Source: an uncultured Pelagibacteraceae bacterium (GTDB lineage: Bacteria > Pseudomonadota > Alphaproteobacteria > Pelagibacterales > Pelagibacteraceae). Taken from it: a DNA stretch of 35,064 nucleotides. The position numbers were made by a program, and so were the translations under genes. Shown piece by piece: positions 24,752 to 32,405 of this stretch. Numbering within the stretch: the first letter of the stretch is position 1; the number at the start of each line of letters is the position of its first letter. The stretch is taken from contig CACOWO010000009.1 of NCBI GenBank assembly GCA_902630925.1, forward strand, positions 1-35,064. Reading direction: 5' to 3'. The notes under the pieces are model-generated. The model saw only the letters and a program-made list of their open reading frames with translations, was not told where the DNA came from and did no database searches.

Positions 24752-25194
24752 TTGCTTTTTTCCATTTTTCTCAATCTTTTTCTTAAACTTGAAGTCAAAG
24801 AAACAAACCATTTATTTTCTTGCCCTGATTTAGGTAACACTTCTCCATATTCAATCATTTGATCTGGAGATAAATCCTCTAAATACACCCAAACAGAGTC
24901 TTTTTTTACGTTAGTATTGTTAATTATAATTTTTCTAAGGTCTAAAATTAATTTTTTTTTTACTTTTGAGGTACGCCCAGCTCTTATTTGACCGTTTAAG
25001 TAAATTTCTTTTGTCTTAACTAATTTACCTCCCATGAAATGAGAATTTTTTTCATTTTTTTGAAATATTACTTGAGCAAAGAAAGTGTTTGCACCGGTAT
25101 GTTTGCTGTGAGTATTTGAAATATCATTTGCTAATGAATTTTTTTGTTTTTGTGAAAGATTAAAATTTGAATATCTTACAGTATATGTTGGCAT
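24748..25194 (-). CDS. Tautomerase-superfamily protein, cis-3-chloroacrylate dehalogenase (cis-CaaD)/Cg10062-like
   Basis: 148 codons, matching the length of cis-CaaD (149). After removal of Met the catalytic Pro1 is exposed. All six active-site residues known for cis-CaaD fall at identical numbers: Pro1, His28, Arg70, Arg73, Tyr103 and Glu114. Cg10062 shares these residues yet has only weak dehalogenase activity, so the residues do not prove dehalogenation. Known reactions of the group are hydration of three-carbon unsaturated acids and keto-enol tautomerisation. It lies 6 bp after mtnP and overlaps mtnA by 4 bp, so a role in methylthioadenosine breakdown or aldehyde/enol handling is plausible but unproven. 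Confidence 0.9.
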   Translation of the reverse strand: MPTYTVRYSNFNLSQKQKNSLANDISNTHSKHTGANTFFAQVIFQKNEKNSHFMGGKLVKTKEIYLNGQIRAGRTSKVKKKLILDLRKIIINNTNVKKDSVWVYLEDLSPDQMIEYGEVLPKSGQENKWFVSLTSSLRKRLRKMEKSK

Positions 25195-25200
25195 TTCAGA

Positions 25201-26079
25201 TTATTTTTTTTTTTTTAAAACTCTTCCAGCAATATTTTGTAATTTCTTTATTGTCTTTTTTGATCTTAATTTTGGGTCTGTAATGATTGCAACATCTAAA
25301 CAATTATTAGCAGGATCTTTTTCTACTGAATGATCTTTAAAAGTTTTTATAATCTCTTTAATCATATTTTGTGCATTAGCTGCATTTTTCATTAACGTTT
25401 GAATTACCATATTTACATCAACTTCATCATGATCAGGGTGCCAACAATCATAATCAGTAACCATTGCAACAGTACAATATCTGATTTCTGCCTCTCTTGC
25501 TAATTTAGCTTCAGGCATATTAGTCATACCAATTACATCTGCTCCCCAAGATCTATATAAATTTGACTCTGCCAAAGTAGAAAACTGAGGTCCTTCCATA
25601 ACCACATAAGTTCCTCCCAACTGATAATTTACTTCTAATTTGTTTAACGCAGCTTCACAGCAATTCGCTAGTCCAAGACTTGTTGGCTTTGCCATTGAAA
25701 CATGGGCTACAATCTCTTCATCAAAAAAAGTTTTTACTCTAGAAAATGTGCGATCAATAAATTGATCAATAATTACGAATTTTCCTGGTTCTAAATTTTC
25801 TTTCAATGATCCTACGGCTGACACTGATATTATATCTGTAACTCCTAACTGTTTCATTGCATCAATGTTCGCCCTGAAATTAATATTTGTGGGATTAATT
25901 TTATGTCCTCTTGAGTGTCTAGGTATAAAACAAATTTCCTCTTTTCCTAAAGAAGCTAACAAAATTTCATCTGAAGGTTTTCCCCATGGAGTTTTAATTT
26001 TTTTCCATTTGGTTTTTTCAAAACCCTCCATTTTATAAAGACCACTTCCTCCAATTATCCCGAGTTTTCTTTTTTTCAT
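25201..26079 (-). CDS. mtnP: S-methyl-5'-thioadenosine phosphorylase
   Basis: Splits methylthioadenosine, the by-product of spermidine synthesis, with phosphate into adenine and 5-methylthioribose-1-phosphate. 292 residues of the PNP/MTAP family. Visible motifs are GIIGGSGLY at the N-terminus, the phosphate-binding PRHSRGH, SAVGSL, the substrate-binding MEGPQFST and DYDCWH, which is typical of MTAP. It is the first gene of the six-gene minus-strand operon and diverges from apt across 43 bp, so the adenine it releases can be salvaged next door. The last codons lie in an A13 tract and the downstream tautomerase is in the same frame. Confidence 0.95.
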   Translation of the reverse strand: MKKRKLGIIGGSGLYKMEGFEKTKWKKIKTPWGKPSDEILLASLGKEEICFIPRHSRGHKINPTNINFRANIDAMKQLGVTDIISVSAVGSLKENLEPGKFVIIDQFIDRTFSRVKTFFDEEIVAHVSMAKPTSLGLANCCEAALNKLEVNYQLGGTYVVMEGPQFSTLAESNLYRSWGADVIGMTNMPEAKLAREAEIRYCTVAMVTDYDCWHPDHDEVDVNMVIQTLMKNAANAQNMIKEIIKTFKDHSVEKDPANNCLDVAIITDPKLRSKKTIKKLQNIAGRVLKKKK

Positions 26080-26122
26080 TATTTAATTATTAATGCTTTT
26101 TTGTTAGAACTTGAAGCAAATT

Positions 26123-26650
26123 ATGGATTTAAAAAAACATATAAGATCAATTCCTGATTATCCAAAAAAGGGAATTTTGTTTCGAGATATAACAACTCTT
26201 ATTAAAGACGCAAAAGCCTTTAAATTTACTAATGATAAAATTATCGAGCTAGCAAAAAAAATTGATTTTGATAAAGTTGCAGCTATAGAGTCTAGGGGTT
26301 TTGTTTTTGCTTCTACTGTTTCATATCAACTAGAAAAACCATTTATCCTTTTAAGAAAAAAAAATAAGTTACCAGCGGAAGTTCACTCAATTGATTTTGA
26401 ATTAGAATATGGAACAGCAACTATTGAAATTCACAAGGATTCCATAGAAAAAGGTGAAAAAATATTAATCATTGACGATTTAATTGCAACCGGAGGAACA
26501 GCTGAAGCGGCAGCAAAAATAGTTGAAATTTCTGGTGGTGAAGTTGCTGGTTTTATATTTGTAATTAATTTATTTGATCTTCCAGGAAATACTTTACTAA
26601 AAAAAAAAGGTTATAAAACAGAAAGTCTAGTAGAATTTCCTGGTCACTAG
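26123..26650 (+). CDS. apt: Adenine phosphoribosyltransferase
   Basis: Converts adenine and PRPP to AMP, cytoplasmic. 175 residues. The ATG at 26123 is preferred over the TTG at 26111 because Apt proteins start MDLKxxIRxIPDYPKxGIxFRDIT. The PRPP-binding loop ILIIDDLIATGGTAEAA and the ESRGFVF segment are present. Divergent from mtnP, it would recycle the adenine released from methylthioadenosine. Its stop directly abuts the stop of the convergent epimerase gene. Confidence 0.96.
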   Translation: MDLKKHIRSIPDYPKKGILFRDITTLIKDAKAFKFTNDKIIELAKKIDFDKVAAIESRGFVFASTVSYQLEKPFILLRKKNKLPAEVHSIDFELEYGTATIEIHKDSIEKGEKILIIDDLIATGGTAEAAAKIVEISGGEVAGFIFVINLFDLPGNTLLKKKGYKTESLVEFPGH

Positions 26651-27535
26651 TTAGTTATTTTTGATAAAATGATTAATATAATCTTTTAGATTAATTTTAC
26701 CATAGTACCTGTACATTCTATTTGATAAATTTTTATTTATTAGAGCAGATGCATATCTTTCGCCAGGCCTTTTTGGTAAATATTTTATTTTTGACTTAAA
26801 CATCTTGGCTACATCTATAAGAGAATAAGATTTTTTATTTGCAATACTATAGTGCCTAGAAAGATTTTTTTTCCAAGCTAAAAAACATACTTTTATTGTA
26901 TCATCTATATGCGTAAATCTTCTGGTTTGCGTACCAGGTTTAACTATTGGCAAGGGTTTACCTTTTTTATAGTGATCCTCAAATATTCCAATGACTGTAG
27001 ACATTTGACCTTTGCATATTTGGTGTGGGCCATAAACATTGTAAAAATAAATCACCTCGTATTTAAAATTAAACCATTTTTTCAAATTTTCTAATAGTTC
27101 AAGATTTTTTGATTTTGAAAAAGCGTAAGGAGATAAATTTTTATCATTTCCTTTGTTCCCTAGTGAAGCCGAAGTAGCTGAGTAAATTAGTTTAATATTA
27201 TTTTTAAGACAAAAATTAAAAACTGCATTAGACCCAACGCTATTAGAGTCTAAACATTCATTCATTTTTAAAAAGCTTTGATAAATTCTTGCAAATTCAC
27301 CAAAATGAAAAACTGATTTGATCTGTTTAGGGTTTTTTATAATATTAGAAATATTTACTGTTTTACCTTTTAAGTACTTTACTCTTGAACTTTTAATGTG
27401 ATTTAACTTTCTACCTGAAGAATAATTATCTAAGCTAATCAGTTTGTATTTAGTTTTTTTTAAAAAGAATTTAATTAAATTAGTGCCTACAAAACCAGCT
27501 CCTCCAGTTACTAAAATTATATTTTTTTTCAACAT
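26651..27535 (-). CDS. NAD-dependent nucleotide-sugar epimerase/dehydratase
   Basis: Extended SDR enzyme of 294 residues, related to UDP-glucose 4-epimerases. The NAD-binding VTGGAGFVGTNLI is at residues 8-20, the catalytic Ser is in YSATSASLG and Tyr-x-x-x-Lys in YAFSKSK. YNVYGPHQ and RRFTHIDD are family motifs. The exact sugar nucleotide is not determinable. It starts a run of surface-sugar genes and is followed on the same strand, in gene order reading 5' to 3', by apt on the other strand, so it ends its transcription unit; GT2 lies 36 bp upstream. Confidence 0.88.
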   Translation of the reverse strand: MLKKNIILVTGGAGFVGTNLIKFFLKKTKYKLISLDNYSSGRKLNHIKSSRVKYLKGKTVNISNIIKNPKQIKSVFHFGEFARIYQSFLKMNECLDSNSVGSNAVFNFCLKNNIKLIYSATSASLGNKGNDKNLSPYAFSKSKNLELLENLKKWFNFKYEVIYFYNVYGPHQICKGQMSTVIGIFEDHYKKGKPLPIVKPGTQTRRFTHIDDTIKVCFLAWKKNLSRHYSIANKKSYSLIDVAKMFKSKIKYLPKRPGERYASALINKNLSNRMYRYYGKINLKDYINHFIKNN

Positions 27536-27571
27536 TTTATTTACTATATTTATAAATTTAATAAATCAATA

Positions 27572-28399
27572 TTATGATGGTCTATACCATGATTTGTTTC
27601 CTAATATTGAATTAAAAAGACCGCTTAATCTACAAAAGTAAATATTCCTTTTTTTTTTATTAAATATTAAAAAAAAGATTAATACCTTAATTGTAGCTGA
27701 TAATAATTTTGGGAAAACTAAAATTAACGCCAAAATAAATCCTTTATATTTTTTATGATAATAAAATGTAGACCACATCCAATGCCAATTTCTATTTTTT
27801 TCTAATTCCTCTGGATCCATATTGTCAACGGAACTAGCGCCTTGATGAATTATTTTTATATATTTATCTAAGAAAATTTTTCCATTTTTTTTTTTTACAC
27901 TTTTGCATAGGTCTATTTCCTCAAAATATAAAAAATATTTTTCATCAAAAAATTTTTCTTTAAACTTTGACATATTAAAAAAAATTGCAAACCCTTTAAG
28001 ATTTTCAACTTCTACAAGCCTATTATCGTCAAAATTTATTTTTTTCTTTTGATCATTCGCTGGACCCATAAGCCAAAATTCATCATTTTTTTTTGCACTG
28101 ATTAAGAAGTTTTCAACTGCATTTTTATCTAAAATTGTATCTGGATTTAAAACTAAGGCATATTTAGTTTTAACAAGTTTCAACCCAGTGTTATTTGCAG
28201 TAGCATATCCTTTATTTTCACCCATTAAGATACATTCAGAATTTGAGAATTGATTTTCTATATTTTTTTTAAAATTAATATCATTTGAATTTTCAATAAT
28301 TATAACTTTTATTTGAGGTGGTATCGATTTTAAACAATTCGCTATTTTTTTTTCACTCTTAAAAGTTACAATTATTATAGTAAGTTCTTTCGACTCCAT
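27572..28399 (-). CDS. Glycosyltransferase family 2 (rhamnosyltransferase-like)
   Basis: 275 residues. GT-A fold with the start TIIIVTFKSEKKIANCLKSI, ENKGYATANNTGL, and the metal-binding NPDT in ALVLNPDTIL. LYFEEIDLC is the later acidic site typical of WbbL-like rhamnosyltransferases. One hydrophobic segment near residues 218-245 may associate it with the membrane. A dTDP-6-deoxyhexose pathway diverges from it (75 bp gap), making a dTDP-sugar donor likely. An A12 tract encoding Lys codons lies within the gene at 27885-27896. Confidence 0.88.
   Translation of the reverse strand: MESKELTIIIVTFKSEKKIANCLKSIPPQIKVIIIENSNDINFKKNIENQFSNSECILMGENKGYATANNTGLKLVKTKYALVLNPDTILDKNAVENFLISAKKNDEFWLMGPANDQKKKINFDDNRLVEVENLKGFAIFFNMSKFKEKFFDEKYFLYFEEIDLCKSVKKKNGKIFLDKYIKIIHQGASSVDNMDPEELEKNRNWHWMWSTFYYHKKYKGFILALILVFPKLLSATIKVLIFFLIFNKKKRNIYFCRLSGLFNSILGNKSWYRPS
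27885..27896 (-). repeat. A12 homopolymer within GT2 coding sequence
   Basis: Twelve T on the plus strand, read as A12 in the gene, encodes consecutive lysines in a VKKKNG segment. Tracts this long can slip during replication or transcription and switch the reading frame. In this AT-rich genome it may also be chance. Confidence 0.9.
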
Positions 28400-28474
28400 G
28401 TTATAATATTAATTGATTTTAAAAGATAATTCTTTTACTAATTTACCACAAAGAGCTTATTATTCTTAACGAAA

Positions 28475-29500
28475 ATGAAAAAAATCATAGTAACAGGTGG
28501 ATCTGGGTTTATTGGTAGTAATCTAGTAAACTTTCTTCTTAAGAGAAAATACTTTGTAATTAATCTTGATAAACTTACTTACTCTTCGAACAAATTAAAT
28601 GATAAAATAAGAAATAAGAAAAATTATAAGTTAATAAAAATAGATATTAATAATAAGAATAGATTAATTAAAATTTTTAAAAAGTATAAACCCAAAGCTA
28701 TTTTTAACTTAGCCGCAGAAACTCATGTTGATAGATCTATCGATGGACCAAAAAAATTTATTTATACTAATATTAATGGAACATTTAATCTTTTAGAAGC
28801 ACTTAGAATTCTACAAAAAAAAAAAATTAAAACTAAATTAATTCATGTATCTACTGACGAAGTATATGGAGATATAAAGGAAGGCACAAGGTCAAAAGAA
28901 ACTTATAGATATGAACCGAGCTCTCCATATTCAGCAACTAAAGCCAGCGCTGATCATTTAGTAAAATCTTATATTAGAACTTTCAAATTAAATGCAGTTA
29001 TTTCAAATTGCTGTAATAATTACGGTCCATATCAATTTCCAGAAAAACTGATTCCAAAAATAATTACAAATATTTTCAATAATAAAGAACTTCCAATATA
29101 TGCAAAAGGTAAAAATTCAAGGGAGTGGGTGCATGTAGAGGACCATTGTATGGCCTTATTCAAGCTATATTTAAAAGGTAAGAATGGAGAAAGTTACAAT
29201 ATTGGTACAGGGGACAATCTAAGAAATATAGATTTAGTTAAAAAGATAATTAAAATTTGCAAGACAATGAAAATAAAAATTGGAAATAAAACAAAAATAA
29301 AGTTTGTCAAAGATAGACCTGGGCATGATTTCAGATATGCTTTAGATAATAAAAAAGTGTTTAAGTTTTTAAAATGGAAACCAAAAATTAAGCTTCAAGA
29401 AGGTTTAATAAATACTATTAACTGGTATTTAAATAATAAGAAATTTTTGAAAAGTATTTATAAAAAAAACTATGATAGACGATTGGGCCTTAATATATGA
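28475..29500 (+). CDS. rfbB: dTDP-glucose 4,6-dehydratase
   Basis: Second step of dTDP-6-deoxyhexose (rhamnose) synthesis. 341 residues with the NAD motif VTGGSGFIGSNLV at the N-terminus, NLAAETHVDRSIDGP, the catalytic STDEVYGD and YSATKASADHLV segments, and YGPYQFPEKLIP, which together are specific for RfbB/RmlB. First gene of the rfbBADC-ordered set; its TGA overlaps the rfbA ATG (ATGA). It contains an A12 tract at 28815-28826. Confidence 0.96.
   Translation: MKKIIVTGGSGFIGSNLVNFLLKRKYFVINLDKLTYSSNKLNDKIRNKKNYKLIKIDINNKNRLIKIFKKYKPKAIFNLAAETHVDRSIDGPKKFIYTNINGTFNLLEALRILQKKKIKTKLIHVSTDEVYGDIKEGTRSKETYRYEPSSPYSATKASADHLVKSYIRTFKLNAVISNCCNNYGPYQFPEKLIPKIITNIFNNKELPIYAKGKNSREWVHVEDHCMALFKLYLKGKNGESYNIGTGDNLRNIDLVKKIIKICKTMKIKIGNKTKIKFVKDRPGHDFRYALDNKKVFKFLKWKPKIKLQEGLINTINWYLNNKKFLKSIYKKNYDRRLGLNI
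28815..28826 (+). repeat. A12 homopolymer within rfbB coding sequence
   Basis: Twelve A encode three lysines after a glutamine (QKKKI). A change by one base would stop the dehydratase early and so switch off the whole downstream coupled set. The divergent GT2 gene holds a tract of the same length. Confidence 0.9.
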
Positions 29501-30366
29501 TAAAAAAGGGAATTATACTGGCTGGTGGCATGGGTACAAGAATGAGTCCTCTTACAATAGCTGTCAATAAACAATTGCTTCCTTTGTACGATAAACCATT
29601 AATATATTACCCTCTATCAGTTTTGATGCTAGCTGGTATTAAAAAATTTTTAATTATAGTAAATAAAGGTCAACTAAATCAATTTAGAAAAATTTTACCA
29701 GAGAAGAATAATCTTGGTTTATCTATTGAATATAAAGAACAACAAAAACCTGGTGGATTACCACAAGCATTCACAATAGGAGAAAAATTTATTGGTAAGG
29801 ATAGCGTATCATTAATTCTTGGGGATAATTTTTTTTATGGTCAAAGTTTAACTAAAATTTTAAAAAAAAATGTACATTTAAGCTCTGGGGCAAAAATATT
29901 TGTACATCCAGTTAAAAATCCAAATCTTTATGGTGTGGCAACCTTAAACCAAAAAAAAAAGGTAATTAAGTTAGTAGAGAAACCTAAAAAAACAAGATCT
30001 AATTATGCTGTCACTGGTTTATATTTTTTTGATAATAAAGTAGTTGAATTAACAAAAAAACTTAAACCTTCAAAAAGAGGTGAACTAGAAATTATAGATT
30101 TACTTAATCTTTATAAAAGAAAAAACAGACTAAAGGCTGAATTTATCGGTAGAGGTGGGTCGTGGTTAGATGCTGGTAACATAAGTGACTTTTATAATGC
30201 TTCAAATTTTATTTCTGCGATCGAAAATAGACAGGGATTGAAAGTTGCCTGTCTAGAAGAGATTGCATTAAATAATAATTGGATTAATAAAAATCAAATT
30301 AATCAAGCCATTAATTTTTATGGTAAATGTGATTATTCAAAATATTTAAAATCATTAATAGCTTAA
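29497..30366 (+). CDS. rfbA: Glucose-1-phosphate thymidylyltransferase
   Basis: First committed step of the dTDP-sugar pathway, making dTDP-glucose from glucose-1-phosphate and dTTP. 289 residues with the nucleotidyltransferase signature LAGGMGTRMSPLT at the N-terminus, KQLLPLYDKPLIYYPLSVLM, LGDNFFYG and VEKPKKTRSNYAVTGLYFFD. Full length. Start and stop overlap both neighbours (ATGA with rfbB, TAATG with the next gene), indicating translational coupling. Confidence 0.97.
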   Translation: MIKKGIILAGGMGTRMSPLTIAVNKQLLPLYDKPLIYYPLSVLMLAGIKKFLIIVNKGQLNQFRKILPEKNNLGLSIEYKEQQKPGGLPQAFTIGEKFIGKDSVSLILGDNFFYGQSLTKILKKNVHLSSGAKIFVHPVKNPNLYGVATLNQKKKVIKLVEKPKKTRSNYAVTGLYFFDNKVVELTKKLKPSKRGELEIIDLLNLYKRKNRLKAEFIGRGGSWLDAGNISDFYNASNFISAIENRQGLKVACLEEIALNNNWINKNQINQAINFYGKCDYSKYLKSLIA

Positions 30367-31058
30367 TGCAAAAAGTTTTAGTCACAGGCTCAGATGGTAG
30401 ATTTGGAAAAATTCTTCAAAAGTTGAGACCAAATTTTATATATAGTAATAAAAAAAAATTGAATATTTTGTCTTCAAAATCTATTCAAAATAATCTCAAA
30501 AAATATAAACCAAATTATATTCTTCATTTAGCTGGTTTATCAAGGCCTATGAAAATTCATGATCAATACATTAATAAAAGTATTGATTTAAATATTATCG
30601 GCACATGTAATTTAGTTAAAGAGGCCTCAAAACGTAAAATTAAGATGATTTATTTATCTACAAGTTACGTTTACCCAGGGAAAAAAGGTAATTACAATGA
30701 AGATGATGCTTTAAAACCATGGAATAATTATTCTTGGTCTAAACTTGGTGGTGAGTGTGCAGTTCAAATGTATAAAAATTCTTTAATAATAAGACTTTGT
30801 ATGACTGAAGAACCTTTCATCCACAACAAGGCATACGCCAATGTAAAATCAAATTTTATTTATCAAGAAGATGCTGCCAAAATTATTCTTAAAATTATCG
30901 ACAAAAGAGGAATTATTAATGTTGGCGGTCCAAGTCAAACTATATACAAATTTGCGAAAAAAGATAATAAAAGAGTAAAAAGAAAATTTTCTAAAGGTGA
31001 GTTTCCCTATCGAACAGATATGAGTTTAAAAAAGCTTAAAAAAATTATTAAACTATGA
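30366..31058 (+). CDS. Short RfbD-like NAD-dependent sugar-nucleotide reductase/epimerase
   Basis: SDR-fold protein of only 230 residues in the position of rfbD (dTDP-4-dehydrorhamnose reductase, normally about 290). The nucleotide motif is TGSDGRFGKIL rather than TGANGQLG. YSWSKLGGE carries the Tyr-x-x-x-Lys pair and LHLAGLSRP the usual NAA-like stretch. The region between the catalytic pair and the C-terminus is shortened. By context it completes a dTDP-6-deoxysugar, probably reducing C4, but it could make a sugar other than L-rhamnose. ATGA overlap with rfbC. Confidence 0.75.
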   Translation: MQKVLVTGSDGRFGKILQKLRPNFIYSNKKKLNILSSKSIQNNLKKYKPNYILHLAGLSRPMKIHDQYINKSIDLNIIGTCNLVKEASKRKIKMIYLSTSYVYPGKKGNYNEDDALKPWNNYSWSKLGGECAVQMYKNSLIIRLCMTEEPFIHNKAYANVKSNFIYQEDAAKIILKIIDKRGIINVGGPSQTIYKFAKKDNKRVKRKFSKGEFPYRTDMSLKKLKKIIKL

Positions 31059-31588
31059 AAATTAACAAAACAAAATTTAAAAATTTATTAATTGTAAAAC
31101 AAAAAAACAATAAAGACGGCAGAGGTAACTTACGAGAAACTTTTAATTATAAGATATTAAAAAAAAAATTCATTTTTGAGTACTGTACAACATCTAAAGA
31201 AAATGTTTTTAGAGGTTTTCATTTTCAATCAAAAAATAAACAAGCCAAATTTGTAAACGTGATAAAAGGTAAGATCCTTGACATAGTGATAGATTTAAGA
31301 AAGGGGTCTAAAACCTTCGGAAAAACCCATAGTATCATATTATCAAAACAAAATGCGCTAAGTCTCTATATCCCAGCAGGATTCGCTCATGCATATTATA
31401 GTTACGATAAAGAAAATATAATTTATTACAAATTAGATAATTACTATAATCCAAAATTTGAGGATGGTATTATTTATAGTGACCCAGAATTAAATTTAAG
31501 GTTACCAAAATCGAATTTAAAAATATCAAAAAAAGATAATAATTTACTTACATTAACCCAATTCAAAAAAAAATATAAATATCTTTAA
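31055..31588 (+). CDS. rfbC: dTDP-4-dehydrorhamnose 3,5-epimerase
   Basis: Cupin-fold epimerase of 177 residues acting on dTDP-4-keto-6-deoxyglucose. The catalytic His56 lies in VFRGFHFQ (usually RGLHYQ), followed by DLRKGSKTFG, IPAGFAHAYY and the YNPKFEDGIIYSDPEL block. The substitutions of Leu and Tyr by Phe in the catalytic segment are mild. Last gene of the four-gene dTDP-sugar set. Its stop overlaps the convergent DUF4422 gene within TTAA. Confidence 0.9.
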   Translation: MKINKTKFKNLLIVKQKNNKDGRGNLRETFNYKILKKKFIFEYCTTSKENVFRGFHFQSKNKQAKFVNVIKGKILDIVIDLRKGSKTFGKTHSIILSKQNALSLYIPAGFAHAYYSYDKENIIYYKLDNYYNPKFEDGIIYSDPELNLRLPKSNLKISKKDNNLLTLTQFKKKYKYL

Positions 31589-32391
31589 TCAATTTCGGTA
31601 ATATCCTTAAATATTATTGGCATAACTTTAAACTTTGTATATTTAGTAAACCAGTAAGACATGAATCGTTCTGCTAAAAAACCATAAATTCTTTGTTGGC
31701 CGTATCCCTTCAAATTGAAACCAAATATACTCTCACATTTTTCTAACCAAGGAAAAACTGTTTCATAATATTTAATTAAGATTTTTTTAGAATTACACAT
31801 GAACATATTATGTGGATTAAAAGAAACCTCTTCATTAACAAATTTATTAAAGTCTTTTCTATCACTATCATCAAGTAATGAAATAGCTTTATCTAAATTG
31901 CCTTCACCGTGCATTAGATCAAAATGGAACTTGATATTTCTTTTTTTTTTATCAAAAAGCAAACTAGGATTTTTTATAATCTTTGAAATATTTTTTTTTA
32001 GAAATTTTGATAACTTAAACTGATTTATATAAAGAGGTTTTCCTAAAATTACTTCACAGCTTTCAAAATTTTTCGGTATTTCTTTAATTGTAAAATTATT
32101 CAATTCATTTAAATCTTTATAATTTTTTTGCTCATTTAAAGACCAATATTTTCTATACTGACAAAAACCAATCCATTCTTTTTCTTTAAAAAATTGTAAT
32201 TCATTTTTCCACAACCAGAAATGAAAACTATATTCACCATAATATGGGTTTTTATGAGATATATTTTCACCATTTTTATCTGTTTTAAATTTTGTTGAAA
32301 GTATATCTTTACCTAAACCAACCGGAATATAGCCAAGGCTTTTAATTTTTTCATAGTGATTATTGTTAATGGTAATGCAATACATTTTCAT
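31585..32391 (-). CDS. DUF4422-like protein (putative glycosyltransferase)
   Basis: 268 residues. The segment NPYYGEYSFHFWLWKNE followed by EWIGFCQYRKYW matches the DUF4422 pattern (normally ELTALYWIWKN...YVGLCHYRRYF), as does QQRIYGFLAERFMSYW near the C-terminus. Members are found in polysaccharide biosynthesis clusters and are thought to be sugar transferases, without proof of donor. Followed upstream on the same strand by the methyltransferase, 14 bp away. Confidence 0.75.
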   Translation of the reverse strand: MKMYCITINNNHYEKIKSLGYIPVGLGKDILSTKFKTDKNGENISHKNPYYGEYSFHFWLWKNELQFFKEKEWIGFCQYRKYWSLNEQKNYKDLNELNNFTIKEIPKNFESCEVILGKPLYINQFKLSKFLKKNISKIIKNPSLLFDKKKRNIKFHFDLMHGEGNLDKAISLLDDSDRKDFNKFVNEEVSFNPHNMFMCNSKKILIKYYETVFPWLEKCESIFGFNLKGYGQQRIYGFLAERFMSYWFTKYTKFKVMPIIFKDITEID

Positions 32392-32405
32392 AAAATTTAA
32401 TTATA

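Noticed and set aside
26080..26122. Possible SAM- or purine-sensing riboswitch before the mtn operon or apt
   Set aside because: The divergent gap is only 43 bp and shows no stem set large enough for a known riboswitch.
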